NCBI GenBank assembly: GCA_034666985.1
Contig: JAXDKS010000024.1
Coordinates: forward strand, 1 to 64,000
DNA length: 64,000 nt
From: DATARR01 sp034666985
Lineage (GTDB): Bacteria > Acidobacteriota > Thermoanaerobaculia > Multivoradales > UBA5704
Direction of reading: 5' to 3'
Of the stretch, positions 45,281 through 52,754 are shown one piece after another; the stretch's first letter is position 1, and every line of letters starts with the position of its first letter. Made by a program: the position numbers and the translations under genes. The notes beneath the pieces are model-generated. The model did not search any database, had not been told where the DNA came from, and worked only from the letters and a program-made list of their open reading frames with translations.

Positions 45281-48200
45281 ATGTTTCCGGTGCTCTTGCA
45301 CCCCGATCTGTACCGGTGGCTGCGGCGCAGCGGACGCGCCGAGAGGGCACGGGTCTGGAAGACGCTGCGCCGGCTGCGCGATGGCCTCTGGGGCGGCGGC
45401 ACCCGCGTCAAGCGGCTGCGCGGCATCGGCCGCCCGGTCTACGAGGCGCGTACGGACGCGGGCGACCGGCTGCTCTTCACCGTCGTGCGCTCGGCCCTTG
45501 CCGACGAGCCGGAGCGCCTCGCCTCCCACCTGCAGATCTGGGATCTGGTGGAGCACGACGACGCCGAGCGCAGGGCCCGGCGCAACCGCTCGCCGGAGGC
45601 CGAGTTCCTCGAGCTGGAGACGCTCGAGGAGTTCGAGATCGACGAGCCGCCGCCCCATCCCGGCGCCGCCTTCGCCGACGTCGGCACGGAGGGGCTGGAG
45701 GATTTGGAGCGGGCCGATCACCTCCTCCAGTTCCTCCTGCCACCGGAAGGCTCCGCGCCCGAGCCCCGGGAGGGGATTCCCGGCGGCGTCCGCTGGTTCT
45801 GCCTCGCCCCGTCCGTCCTCGCCGGCGAGGAGGAGTTCCAGCGCCTGTTCGACCAGGGGGGCGAAGAGCTGGAGCTCAAGCTCACCCGGGAGCAGTACGA
45901 GATCCTGGCCGCCCCCGGCCCGGTGCTCCTCGCGGGCAGCGCCGGGAGCGGCAAGACGACCGTGGCCGCCCACCGGCTGGCCGCGGCCTCCGGCTCTCCG
46001 GATTCTCCATCGTCCCTCTACCTCTCCTACAGCGCGCCGCTGGTGGAGCACGCCCGGACGCTGGTGGCCGACCTGCTGCGGGCGCGCGGCACGGACCCCG
46101 ATCGTAATCCTCCGGACTTCTTCACCTTCGGCGACCTCTACCGCTCGCTGATCCCGCGGGAGTTCAGGGAGCATCAGGCGCGCGCCATGACCGAGGAGAT
46201 CTTCCGCGAGTGGTTCCGCAAGTCGGGCCGCTCCCTCGATCCCGCCCTGGTGTGGGAGGAGCTCCGGAGCATCCTCAAGGGGTCCTGCCTGTCGCCGTCC
46301 AAGCCGATGCTCGACGAGGCGGCCTACTTCGAGCTCGGCCGCAAGCGCGCTCCGCTCTTCGTCAACGAGCGGCCGGAGATCTACCGCATCGCCCAGCGCT
46401 ACCAGGAGTGGCTCGCGGAGGAGGGGAGGAGCGATCGCATCGACCTCTGCCGCCGCGCCTTCGCCGAGGCGCGCCATCATAGCCACCACAATGGCCACCC
46501 CAATAGCCACCACAATAAGGGCCGGCACTGGGACGTGGTGGTCTGCGACGAGGTCCAGGACCTCACCGAGCTGGAGGTCGCCTTCGTCCTCTCCCTCTCC
46601 TCGCGGCCGGACCTCTCGGGCGTGCTGCTGACCGGCGACGCGCAGCAGATCGTCAACCCCAGCGGCTTCCGCTGGGCGGAGGTGAGGCGGCTGGCGGGTA
46701 AGACGGCCCACGCCAAGACGGCGCCCCCGGTGGTGCGGCTGCGGCGCAACCTGCGCAGCGTCCGTCCCCTGGTTGAGCTGGCCAACGTCCTGCTGCTGCT
46801 GCGCCGCGAGGTCTACGGCCGCACCGAGGAGGACGATCCGGAGGAGGCCACGATCGAGGGGCCGGTGCCGATCGAGGTGGCGGGCCCCGAGGAGGAGGTG
46901 CTCGCCGCCATCGCCGGTTTCGGCCCGCGCTGCGCCGTGCTGACCCTCGACGACGAGGAGACGGAGCGGCTGCGCCGGCGCCTGGGCACGACGCGGGTCT
47001 TCCACGTCCGTGACGCCAAGGGGCTGGAGTTCGAGACCGTGGTGCTGTGGCGGCTGCTGGCGCCGGACCGCGACCTCGTGGACCGCTTCTGCCGCGGCGA
47101 CTCGCGCCTGGAGCGGGAGCCCCGCTTCCGGCGGCTGCTGCAGCACCTCTACGTGGCGGCCACCCGGGCGCGCCGGCATCTGGCCGTCTACGAGGGACCG
47201 GCGCGGGACCCCTTCTGGAGCCAGGAGCGGTTCCGCGGCACGGTCGAGCCCGAGGTGCCGGAGACGCTCGCCCACCTCTTCCATCCCACGGCCTCGCCCG
47301 CCGACTGGGCGCGGGAGGGGGACTACTTTTTCGCGCGGGGCCGCTTCCGCCAGGCCGCCGAGTGCTACCGGCGCGCCGGCCTCCCCCGGCGGGAGCTGGA
47401 GGCCCTCGCCCAGGCCGGCGAGGAGCAGGAGGACTGGAGCGGCGCCCTCGACCTCTGGAGCCGCCTCGGCGATCCCGCCCGGCAGGCGCCGCTCCTCGAG
47501 CGGCTGGGCCGGCTGGAGGAGGCGCTCTTCCTCTACCACCGGCTGGGCCTGCCGCGGCAGGCCCGGATCTGCGAGCTGCGGCTCCTCGAGCGCCGCCAGA
47601 CGTGGGCCGAGGCCGCGGCCGGCTGGGAGGAGATGGGACTGCTGAAGGACGCCGCCCGCTGCTGGGACCGGGCGGGCGAGGAGGACCGGGCCCTCTCGGC
47701 CGGGGCCCGCGCCGCCGAGGAGGAGGGCGACTGGCTCTTCGCCGGCGCCTCCTGGCTGGAGCTCGGTCGCTACGAAGAGGCGGCCCGCTGCTTCCGCCGT
47801 GCGGGCAACGGCTCTCAGACGGCCCTCGCCCTCGCCCTCCATCACGAGTCGAACGGCGACTGGGCGCGGGCGGCGGCGGCCTTCCGCTGCGCCGGCCAGC
47901 CCGACAAGGTCGCCCGCTGCCGGGCCCGCGCCCAGGAGGAGGCCGGCCGCCCGGACCGGGCCGCCCGCACCTGGGAGAAGCTGGGCGAGACCGATCGCGC
48001 CTTCGCCCTCTTCATCCAGGCCGGCGAGTGGCTGGAGGTGGCCCGCCTGGAGGGGGTCCAGCCCGAGAGCCGGCAGCGTGTGCTGGCCCGGGTGCGGGAG
48101 CTGATGGACGCCGGCGCCTGGGAAGAGGCCGGCCGGCTCTCCCGGGCCCGGATGGAGGCCTTGCGACCGCGCCTGCCGGAGCTCCCGTGGTTCGTCTTCG

Positions 48201-48661
48201 TGGAAAAAGAGCGCCTCGTCTGGCAGGAGTACTGCTCTCTCCAGATCCTGGAGAAAAAATGCGACGCCATGCGAGCCGAGGCCGCCGGCGCCTGGAGCCG
48301 CGCCGCCCGCCTCTGGACCGAGCTCGGCGATGCCGCGCGGGCCGGCGAGGCCCAGGGGCGCTGGATCGAGACCCTGCGCGACCCTTTCCGCCAGGCGCGG
48401 GCCTGGGTGGCGGCCGGAGAGCCGGGACGAGCCCTCCAGACCCTGGAGGCCGGCGGGACCGGTGCCGGCCTCGCCGAGGCGACCGTGGCCGCTTGGCAAG
48501 CGGAGCGGGAGAGGCGCTGGAGCGAAGCGGCGGGCCTCTGGCGCTCGATCGGCCGCCACCGTGATGAATCGCGGTGCCTGGCCCGCGCCGCCGAGAAGAC
48601 GCTCCCCGGCGACTCCCCTCCCGCCCAGCTCCCCGGCGGCGAGTCGCGGGACGAGACCTGA
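45281..48661 (+). CDS. RelE-like/UvrD-type SF1 helicase/TPR fusion protein
   Basis: 1126 aa. Residues 1-105 resemble a RelE/ParE-type fold (LHPDLYRWLRRSGRAERARV, VKRLRGIGRPVYEARTDAGDRLLFTVV, LQIWDLVEHDDAERRAR). Residues about 205-660 are a UvrD-type helicase: Walker A GSAGSGKTT (Lys225), Walker B VVVCDEVQDL (Asp423-Glu424), LLTGDAQQI, RLRRNLRS, VFHVRDAKGLEFETVVLW and LYVAATRARRHLAVYE. Residues about 673-1110 form a long TPR-like solenoid of Trp/Arg-rich repeats. A His/Asn-rich insertion (about 399-413) precedes Walker B. RelE-like plus UvrD fusions (TRANK1-like) are known in actinobacteria; the TPR tail is a notable extension. Nucleic-acid role likely, perhaps in stress or defence. Confidence 0.8.
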   Translation: MFPVLLHPDLYRWLRRSGRAERARVWKTLRRLRDGLWGGGTRVKRLRGIGRPVYEARTDAGDRLLFTVVRSALADEPERLASHLQIWDLVEHDDAERRARRNRSPEAEFLELETLEEFEIDEPPPHPGAAFADVGTEGLEDLERADHLLQFLLPPEGSAPEPREGIPGGVRWFCLAPSVLAGEEEFQRLFDQGGEELELKLTREQYEILAAPGPVLLAGSAGSGKTTVAAHRLAAASGSPDSPSSLYLSYSAPLVEHARTLVADLLRARGTDPDRNPPDFFTFGDLYRSLIPREFREHQARAMTEEIFREWFRKSGRSLDPALVWEELRSILKGSCLSPSKPMLDEAAYFELGRKRAPLFVNERPEIYRIAQRYQEWLAEEGRSDRIDLCRRAFAEARHHSHHNGHPNSHHNKGRHWDVVVCDEVQDLTELEVAFVLSLSSRPDLSGVLLTGDAQQIVNPSGFRWAEVRRLAGKTAHAKTAPPVVRLRRNLRSVRPLVELANVLLLLRREVYGRTEEDDPEEATIEGPVPIEVAGPEEEVLAAIAGFGPRCAVLTLDDEETERLRRRLGTTRVFHVRDAKGLEFETVVLWRLLAPDRDLVDRFCRGDSRLEREPRFRRLLQHLYVAATRARRHLAVYEGPARDPFWSQERFRGTVEPEVPETLAHLFHPTASPADWAREGDYFFARGRFRQAAECYRRAGLPRRELEALAQAGEEQEDWSGALDLWSRLGDPARQAPLLERLGRLEEALFLYHRLGLPRQARICELRLLERRQTWAEAAAGWEEMGLLKDAARCWDRAGEEDRALSAGARAAEEEGDWLFAGASWLELGRYEEAARCFRRAGNGSQTALALALHHESNGDWARAAAAFRCAGQPDKVARCRARAQEEAGRPDRAARTWEKLGETDRAFALFIQAGEWLEVARLEGVQPESRQRVLARVRELMDAGAWEEAGRLSRARMEALRPRLPELPWFVFVEKERLVWQEYCSLQILEKKCDAMRAEAAGAWSRAARLWTELGDAARAGEAQGRWIETLRDPFRQARAWVAAGEPGRALQTLEAGGTGAGLAEATVAAWQAERERRWSEAAGLWRSIGRHRDESRCLARAAEKTLPGDSPPAQLPGGESRDET
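46479..46516. repeat. Short direct repeat encoding a His/Asn-rich insert
   Basis: ATAGCCACCACAAT occurs at 46479-46492 and 46503-46516, 24 nt apart and in frame. Together with the bases between they encode HHSHHNGHPNSHHNKG immediately before the Walker B motif of the helicase. A replication-slippage origin is likely. Confidence 0.75.
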
Positions 48662-48777
48662 TCGCAAGCTTCTTCGAAATGATTGCGCGACACCCCCTTT
48701 TTCTGTAAGACTGTTTCTGTTAAGAGCTCGAAGCAGGCTCTAACTTTCCGTAGAGCGGTTACCGTGAGGTACCGGGA

Positions 48778-50118
48778 ATGCGGACCAGACCTGACCATCC
48801 TCCGCGCGCGGCCTTCGAGCGGCTCGTCCGTGGCGAGGCTGCGTCCGGAGAGACGCGGGAGATCGCTCGTCACCTGCTCGCCGGTTGCTCGAGATGTGGA
48901 CGTATGGTGGAAGAGACTCGCAGGCGCTCCATCGCCCTTCCTCTGGAAGACGAGACCTACGACGCGGTCCTGGACCGCCTGGAGGGCCGGCTCGCCCACG
49001 GAGCCCAGGGGCTCGCGGCCGGCCGGCCGACCGCCCGGTCGCTCTTCGAGGAGCTCCTCGGACATCAGGCCGTGGAGGGTCTCTTCCAGGTCCACAGCAC
49101 CCGCCGCTACGCCAGCCTCGCCCTCTGCGAGCTGCTGTTGCACAAGAGCCGTGAGCTGGCGCGGGAGGATCCGGAGCGGGCGTGCCGGGCCCTGGACCTG
49201 GCGGCCGCGGCGGCCGAGCAGCTCGACCTCGACCTCTACGGCGCCCCGGTGGTGCAGGACACGCGGGGCATCGCCTGGGCTTATCTGGCCGAGCCGGAGC
49301 GGGTCCAGGCCGACCTGCGGTCGGCTGAGAGCTCGATGACCGCCGCCGCGAGGCTGCTGGCGGTGGAGACCGGAAGGCCGCGGGTGCGCGCCGAGTTGCT
49401 CACCCTCCAGGCTTCGCTGCGGGCCTGCGGCGGCCGTTTCGAGGAGGCCCTCGGCCTGCTCAACCGGGCGGCGACGATCTACCGTCGCGAGGGCGACCGC
49501 CACCTCCTGGGCCGCACGCTGCTCAAGAAGGCCACTGTCGTCGGCAACGCCGGCCAGCCCGAGATGGCCGTGCGCCTGATCCGGCGGAGCATGGACCTGA
49601 TCGATCCGCCGCGCGAGCCGCGGCTGATGGTCTGCGCCACCCACAACTTCATCTGGTTCCTCAACGAGAGCGGCCGCGGTGCCGAGGCATCCGCCTCGCT
49701 CCAGGGGGCACGCCGCCTCTACCGCAAAGCCGGCGACCGCCGCCACCTCGGCCGCCTGCGCTGGTTGGAAGGCAAGCTCGCCCCCCGCTTCGACGGCGCC
49801 GAGAGCGCCCTCAACGAAGCCCGGGACGAGTTGGCGCGGGAGGGGCTCTGCTACGAGGCCGCCTTGGCGGCCATGGACCTCGCCGTGCTCTATGCCGGCG
49901 GGAGCCGGGGCGCCGCCATGCGCCGGCAGGCGGATCAGATGCTCCCCCTCTTCCGCTCCGGCGCCATGTACCGCGAGACCATGATCGCCCTCCTCTCCTT
50001 CCAGAAGGACGCGGAAAAGATCTCGTCGGCGGCGCTGATCCAGGAGTTGGGCGATCACCTGGACCGGGTCTGGGAAGAGAAGAACCCCGCCGGGTTGATC
50101 GCGTACGCCCGGGTCTGA
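48778..50118 (+). CDS. Zinc-finger (anti-sigma-like) TPR protein, copy 1
   Basis: 446 aa, no membrane helix. The N-terminus contains REIARHLLAGCSRCGRMVEE, a His-x4-Cys-x2-Cys variant of the zinc-binding anti-sigma (ZAS) motif. From about residue 80 on it is helical with TPR-like units (ETGRPRVRAELLTLQASLRACGGRFEEALGLLNRAATIYRREGD). It shares layout and the motif IDPPREPRLMVCATHNFIWFL with the protein at 59151-60506 (IDPEQEPRLLLCARHNLIDYL). No sigma factor gene is adjacent. It follows the helicase gene by 116 nt on the same strand. A regulatory or scaffold role is inferred. Confidence 0.75.
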   Translation: MRTRPDHPPRAAFERLVRGEAASGETREIARHLLAGCSRCGRMVEETRRRSIALPLEDETYDAVLDRLEGRLAHGAQGLAAGRPTARSLFEELLGHQAVEGLFQVHSTRRYASLALCELLLHKSRELAREDPERACRALDLAAAAAEQLDLDLYGAPVVQDTRGIAWAYLAEPERVQADLRSAESSMTAAARLLAVETGRPRVRAELLTLQASLRACGGRFEEALGLLNRAATIYRREGDRHLLGRTLLKKATVVGNAGQPEMAVRLIRRSMDLIDPPREPRLMVCATHNFIWFLNESGRGAEASASLQGARRLYRKAGDRRHLGRLRWLEGKLAPRFDGAESALNEARDELAREGLCYEAALAAMDLAVLYAGGSRGAAMRRQADQMLPLFRSGAMYRETMIALLSFQKDAEKISSAALIQELGDHLDRVWEEKNPAGLIAYARV

Positions 50119-50149
50119 AGCCGCCGGGCGGAGGACCGTCCCCGTGCGG

Positions 50150-50155
50150 TACCAT
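50150..50155 (+). promoter_or_regulatory. -10 element of a probably leaderless argE-hutF operon
   Basis: TACCAT in GGTACCATT ends 6 nt before the ATG at 50162; no SD occurs in the gap (TCCTCC). Predicted transcription start coincides with the ATG. Inferred from spacing. Confidence 0.35.
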
Positions 50156-50161
50156 TCCTCC

Positions 50162-51328
50162 ATGCCCCTGCTCTCCGACGCCGAGCTGCTGGCCCGCCTG
50201 GTCGCCTTCGACACGACCAGCCGCAACAGCAATCTCCCCCTCGCCGACTTCCTCTGCGACTACCTGGATCGGCAGGGAGTGCGGATCGCCCGCAACCTTT
50301 CGGCCGACGGCCGCAAGGCCAACGTCGTCGCCTGGGTGGGCCCCGAGCCCACGGGGGACCGGCAGGGGCTGGTGCTCTCGGGGCACATGGACGTCGTCCC
50401 CGCCGAAGAAGAAGAATGGGAGAGTGATCCGTTCACCCTCACTGATTCCGGCGATGCCGGCGACCGCTGGATCGCCCGCGGCGCCTGCGACATGAAGGGG
50501 TTCCTCGCGATCGCCGCCAACCTCGCGGCGCAAGCGCGACCCGCAGATTGGCGCGCCCCGCTGGCCCTGGTCTTCACCTACGACGAGGAGGTGGGCACGC
50601 TGGGGGCGAAACGCCTCACCGAGAGCTTCCCGGAGGCGGCGGCCCTCCCTCGCAACGCCGTCATCGGCGAGCCCACCTCGCTGCGGGTGGCGCGCACCCA
50701 CAAGGGGCATTTCAAGCTGCGGGTGACCCTCCACGGCGTCTCCGCCCACAGCGGCTATCCTCATCTCGGCACCAACGCCATCGAGCCCGCCGGCCGGGTC
50801 ATCACGGCCCTCGCCGGCCTGCGCCGGGAGCTCGAAGCCGAGGCGCCGCCGAATCGCGAGCTGTTCCCGGAGGTGCCGTTCATCCCCCTGAACGTCGGCA
50901 CGGTCCACGGCGGCTCGGCCATCAACGTGGTGCCCGACCGCTGCGTGGTCGAGCTCGGGGTCCGTCCCCTGCCGGGAATCAGCTCAGCCGGGTTGATCGA
51001 AAGGATCGATGCCGTGGTACGGACGGCCGCGGCCCCTTTCGCTCCTGAAATCGAGTTGCTCTCGGACAGCCCGCCCTTGCTCCTGGACGAGACCGCTCCC
51101 ATCCACCGCCATCTCTGCGCCCTCGTGGGCCAGAGCGCGGGGTCGAGCGTCTCCTTCGCCACGGATGCCGGCTGGCTCCAGCGTCTGGGGCTCGACTGCG
51201 CCATCTTCGGCCCCGGCTCCATCGAGGTGGCCCACAAGCCGAACGAGCACCTCCCCAAAGCGGAATTCGCCGCCGCCCGGGGGTTGCTGGCGAGGACGAT
51301 CGAGAAATTCTGTCAGGAGGATGGGTGA
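50162..51328 (+). CDS. argE: Acetylornithine deacetylase-like M20 enzyme
   Basis: 388 aa, M20 dizinc amidohydrolase of the ArgE/DapE branch. Metal and catalytic motifs: LSGHMDVVP (His, Asp), RGACDMKGFLAI (bridging Asp), FTYDEEVGTLG (Glu-Glu), IGEPTSL, RTHKGHFKL, LNVGTVHGGSAINVVPD and GPGSIEVAHKPNEH. These fit ArgE well; ArgE removes the acetyl group from N-acetylornithine. No other arginine gene is near. Instead its stop overlaps the start of hutF, so it may act on a formyl- or acyl-glutamate in histidine breakdown. ATG 50162 preferred to an upstream frame extension. Confidence 0.85.
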   Translation: MPLLSDAELLARLVAFDTTSRNSNLPLADFLCDYLDRQGVRIARNLSADGRKANVVAWVGPEPTGDRQGLVLSGHMDVVPAEEEEWESDPFTLTDSGDAGDRWIARGACDMKGFLAIAANLAAQARPADWRAPLALVFTYDEEVGTLGAKRLTESFPEAAALPRNAVIGEPTSLRVARTHKGHFKLRVTLHGVSAHSGYPHLGTNAIEPAGRVITALAGLRRELEAEAPPNRELFPEVPFIPLNVGTVHGGSAINVVPDRCVVELGVRPLPGISSAGLIERIDAVVRTAAAPFAPEIELLSDSPPLLLDETAPIHRHLCALVGQSAGSSVSFATDAGWLQRLGLDCAIFGPGSIEVAHKPNEHLPKAEFAAARGLLARTIEKFCQEDG

Positions 51329-52629
51329 TGCCCCGGGTCCTCGCAGCCGATCTGACCTGGACCGGAGACCGCTTCGAATCGGGTGTCCAGGTGGCCGTGG
51401 GCGAGGATGGCCGCATCGAATCCGTAGGGGCCGGGGACCGGACGCCGGACGTGCGCCTCGCCGACCGCGCCCTGCTCCCTGGCTTCGTAACGGCCCACTC
51501 CCACGCCTTCCAGCGGGGCCTGCGGGGTCGGGGCGAGACCTTCCCCCGGGGGAGCGGCAGCTTCTGGACCTGGCGCGAGGCCATGTACGACCTGGTGTCG
51601 CGGCTGGACGCCCCCACCTTCCGCACCCTCTGCCTCCAGACTTTCCGCGAGATGCGCGCGGCGGGCGTCACCACCGTGGGGGAGTTCCACTACTTCCATC
51701 ATCGGGAGGAAGGGCCGGACGCCGCCGATTACGAATTCGACGGGCTGGTCCTGGAAGCGGCCGCCGAGGCCGGCATCCGCATCGCCCTGATCCAGTCCTA
51801 CTACCATACGGGAGCCGTGGGCCAGCCCCTCGAGGGGGCGCAGCGCCGCTTCCGCTCGCCCTCGCCCCAGGTCTACTGGGAGCAGATGGAGCGTCTGGCG
51901 GATCTCGTCGATTCCCCCCGGCAGACCCTGGCCGCCTCGGTCCACAGTCTGCGGGCCGCGGGGCCGGACGACTTGGCGGCAATCTACGACGAGGCCCGGC
52001 GGCGGGACCTGCCGTTCCACATCCACGTCGAGGAGCAGAGGCGGGAGATCGAGGACGTCATCGCCTTCTACGGCCAGCGTCCCATGGCCCTGCTGCTGGA
52101 GACGCTGGGGACGGCCATGGATCTCACTGCCGTCCACTGCACCCACACGGATGGCGAGGAGATGGAGCGCTTCCTGGCCGCGGGCGGCACCGTCTGCTTC
52201 TGCCCGCTCACCGAGGGCAACCTCGGCGACGGCATCCCGGCCGCGCCGCGATCTCATCCCACGAGCGGCGCCTTCTGCCTGGGGAGCGACTCCAATGCCC
52301 GCATCTCTCCCATCGAGGAGATGCGCTGGCTCGAATACGGCCAGCGCCTCGCCACCGAGAGCCGGGGAGCGCTGCGAGATGAGCCGGGCAACGTCGCGAA
52401 GGTCCTGCTGGAAGCGGCCACGGCCGGCGGCGCCAAGTCCCTGGGAATCGAAACCGAAACCGGCCGCATCGCCCCCGGCCTCTGGGCCGACTTCGCGGCG
52501 ATCGACCTCGCCTCACCCTCGCTGGCGGGCTGGACGCCGGAGACGCTGCTGGACGCGGTGATCTTCGGAGCGACGGAGGAGGTGGTGGCGGCGACGTGCG
52601 TGGGCGGGGAGTGGGTGGAGCACCGGTAG
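51328..52629 (+). CDS. hutF: Formimidoylglutamate deiminase
   Basis: 433 aa amidohydrolase. HutF features: LPGFVTAHSHAFQRGLRGRGE, SFWTWREAMYDLV, FHYFHHREEG, HIHVEEQRREIEDV, TAVHCTHTDGEEM and GSDSNARISPIEEMRWLEYGQRL. It converts N-formimidoyl-L-glutamate to N-formyl-L-glutamate and ammonia in the five-step histidine degradation route. ATG 51328 overlaps the argE stop (TGATG), with AGGAGG 8 nt upstream. HutH, HutU, HutI and HutG are not in the window. Confidence 0.9.
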   Translation: MPRVLAADLTWTGDRFESGVQVAVGEDGRIESVGAGDRTPDVRLADRALLPGFVTAHSHAFQRGLRGRGETFPRGSGSFWTWREAMYDLVSRLDAPTFRTLCLQTFREMRAAGVTTVGEFHYFHHREEGPDAADYEFDGLVLEAAAEAGIRIALIQSYYHTGAVGQPLEGAQRRFRSPSPQVYWEQMERLADLVDSPRQTLAASVHSLRAAGPDDLAAIYDEARRRDLPFHIHVEEQRREIEDVIAFYGQRPMALLLETLGTAMDLTAVHCTHTDGEEMERFLAAGGTVCFCPLTEGNLGDGIPAAPRSHPTSGAFCLGSDSNARISPIEEMRWLEYGQRLATESRGALRDEPGNVAKVLLEAATAGGAKSLGIETETGRIAPGLWADFAAIDLASPSLAGWTPETLLDAVIFGATEEVVAATCVGGEWVEHR

Positions 52630-52645
52630 GGGAAGAAAAGAAAAC

Positions 52646-52738
52646 AAGGACATAAGGGACAGCAAGGACTGCAAGGACACCGCAGCCTCTCTTATCGTCC
52701 TTGGTGTCCTTGCAGTCCTTGCTGTCCCTTATGTCCTT
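52646..52738. repeat. Perfect 36-bp inverted repeat made of 9-nt units
   Basis: The left arm (52646-52681) consists of AAGGACATA, AGGGACAGC, AAGGACTGC, AAGGACACC. The right arm (52703-52738) is its exact reverse complement, with a 21-nt loop between. It fills the gap between hutF and the acyl-CoA dehydrogenase gene, ending 16 nt before the latter's ATG. An RNA hairpin here could stop or protect the upstream message, though there is no T-tract. Confidence 0.9.
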
Positions 52739-52754
52739 TAGAATCTCACCAGCC

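Noticed and set aside
45200..48667. 1155-aa minus-strand open frame opposite the helicase
   Set aside because: Leu/Gly/Ala/Glu-rich without motifs; the plus strand has intact Walker A and B motifs and an upstream promoter.
47842..50232. 796-aa minus-strand open frame covering two plus-strand genes
   Set aside because: Crosses the gap between two well-supported genes and shows no domain.
52646..52738. Possible intrinsic terminator at the 36-bp inverted repeat
   Set aside because: The stem is far longer than typical and there is no T-tract; kept as a repeat rather than a terminator.
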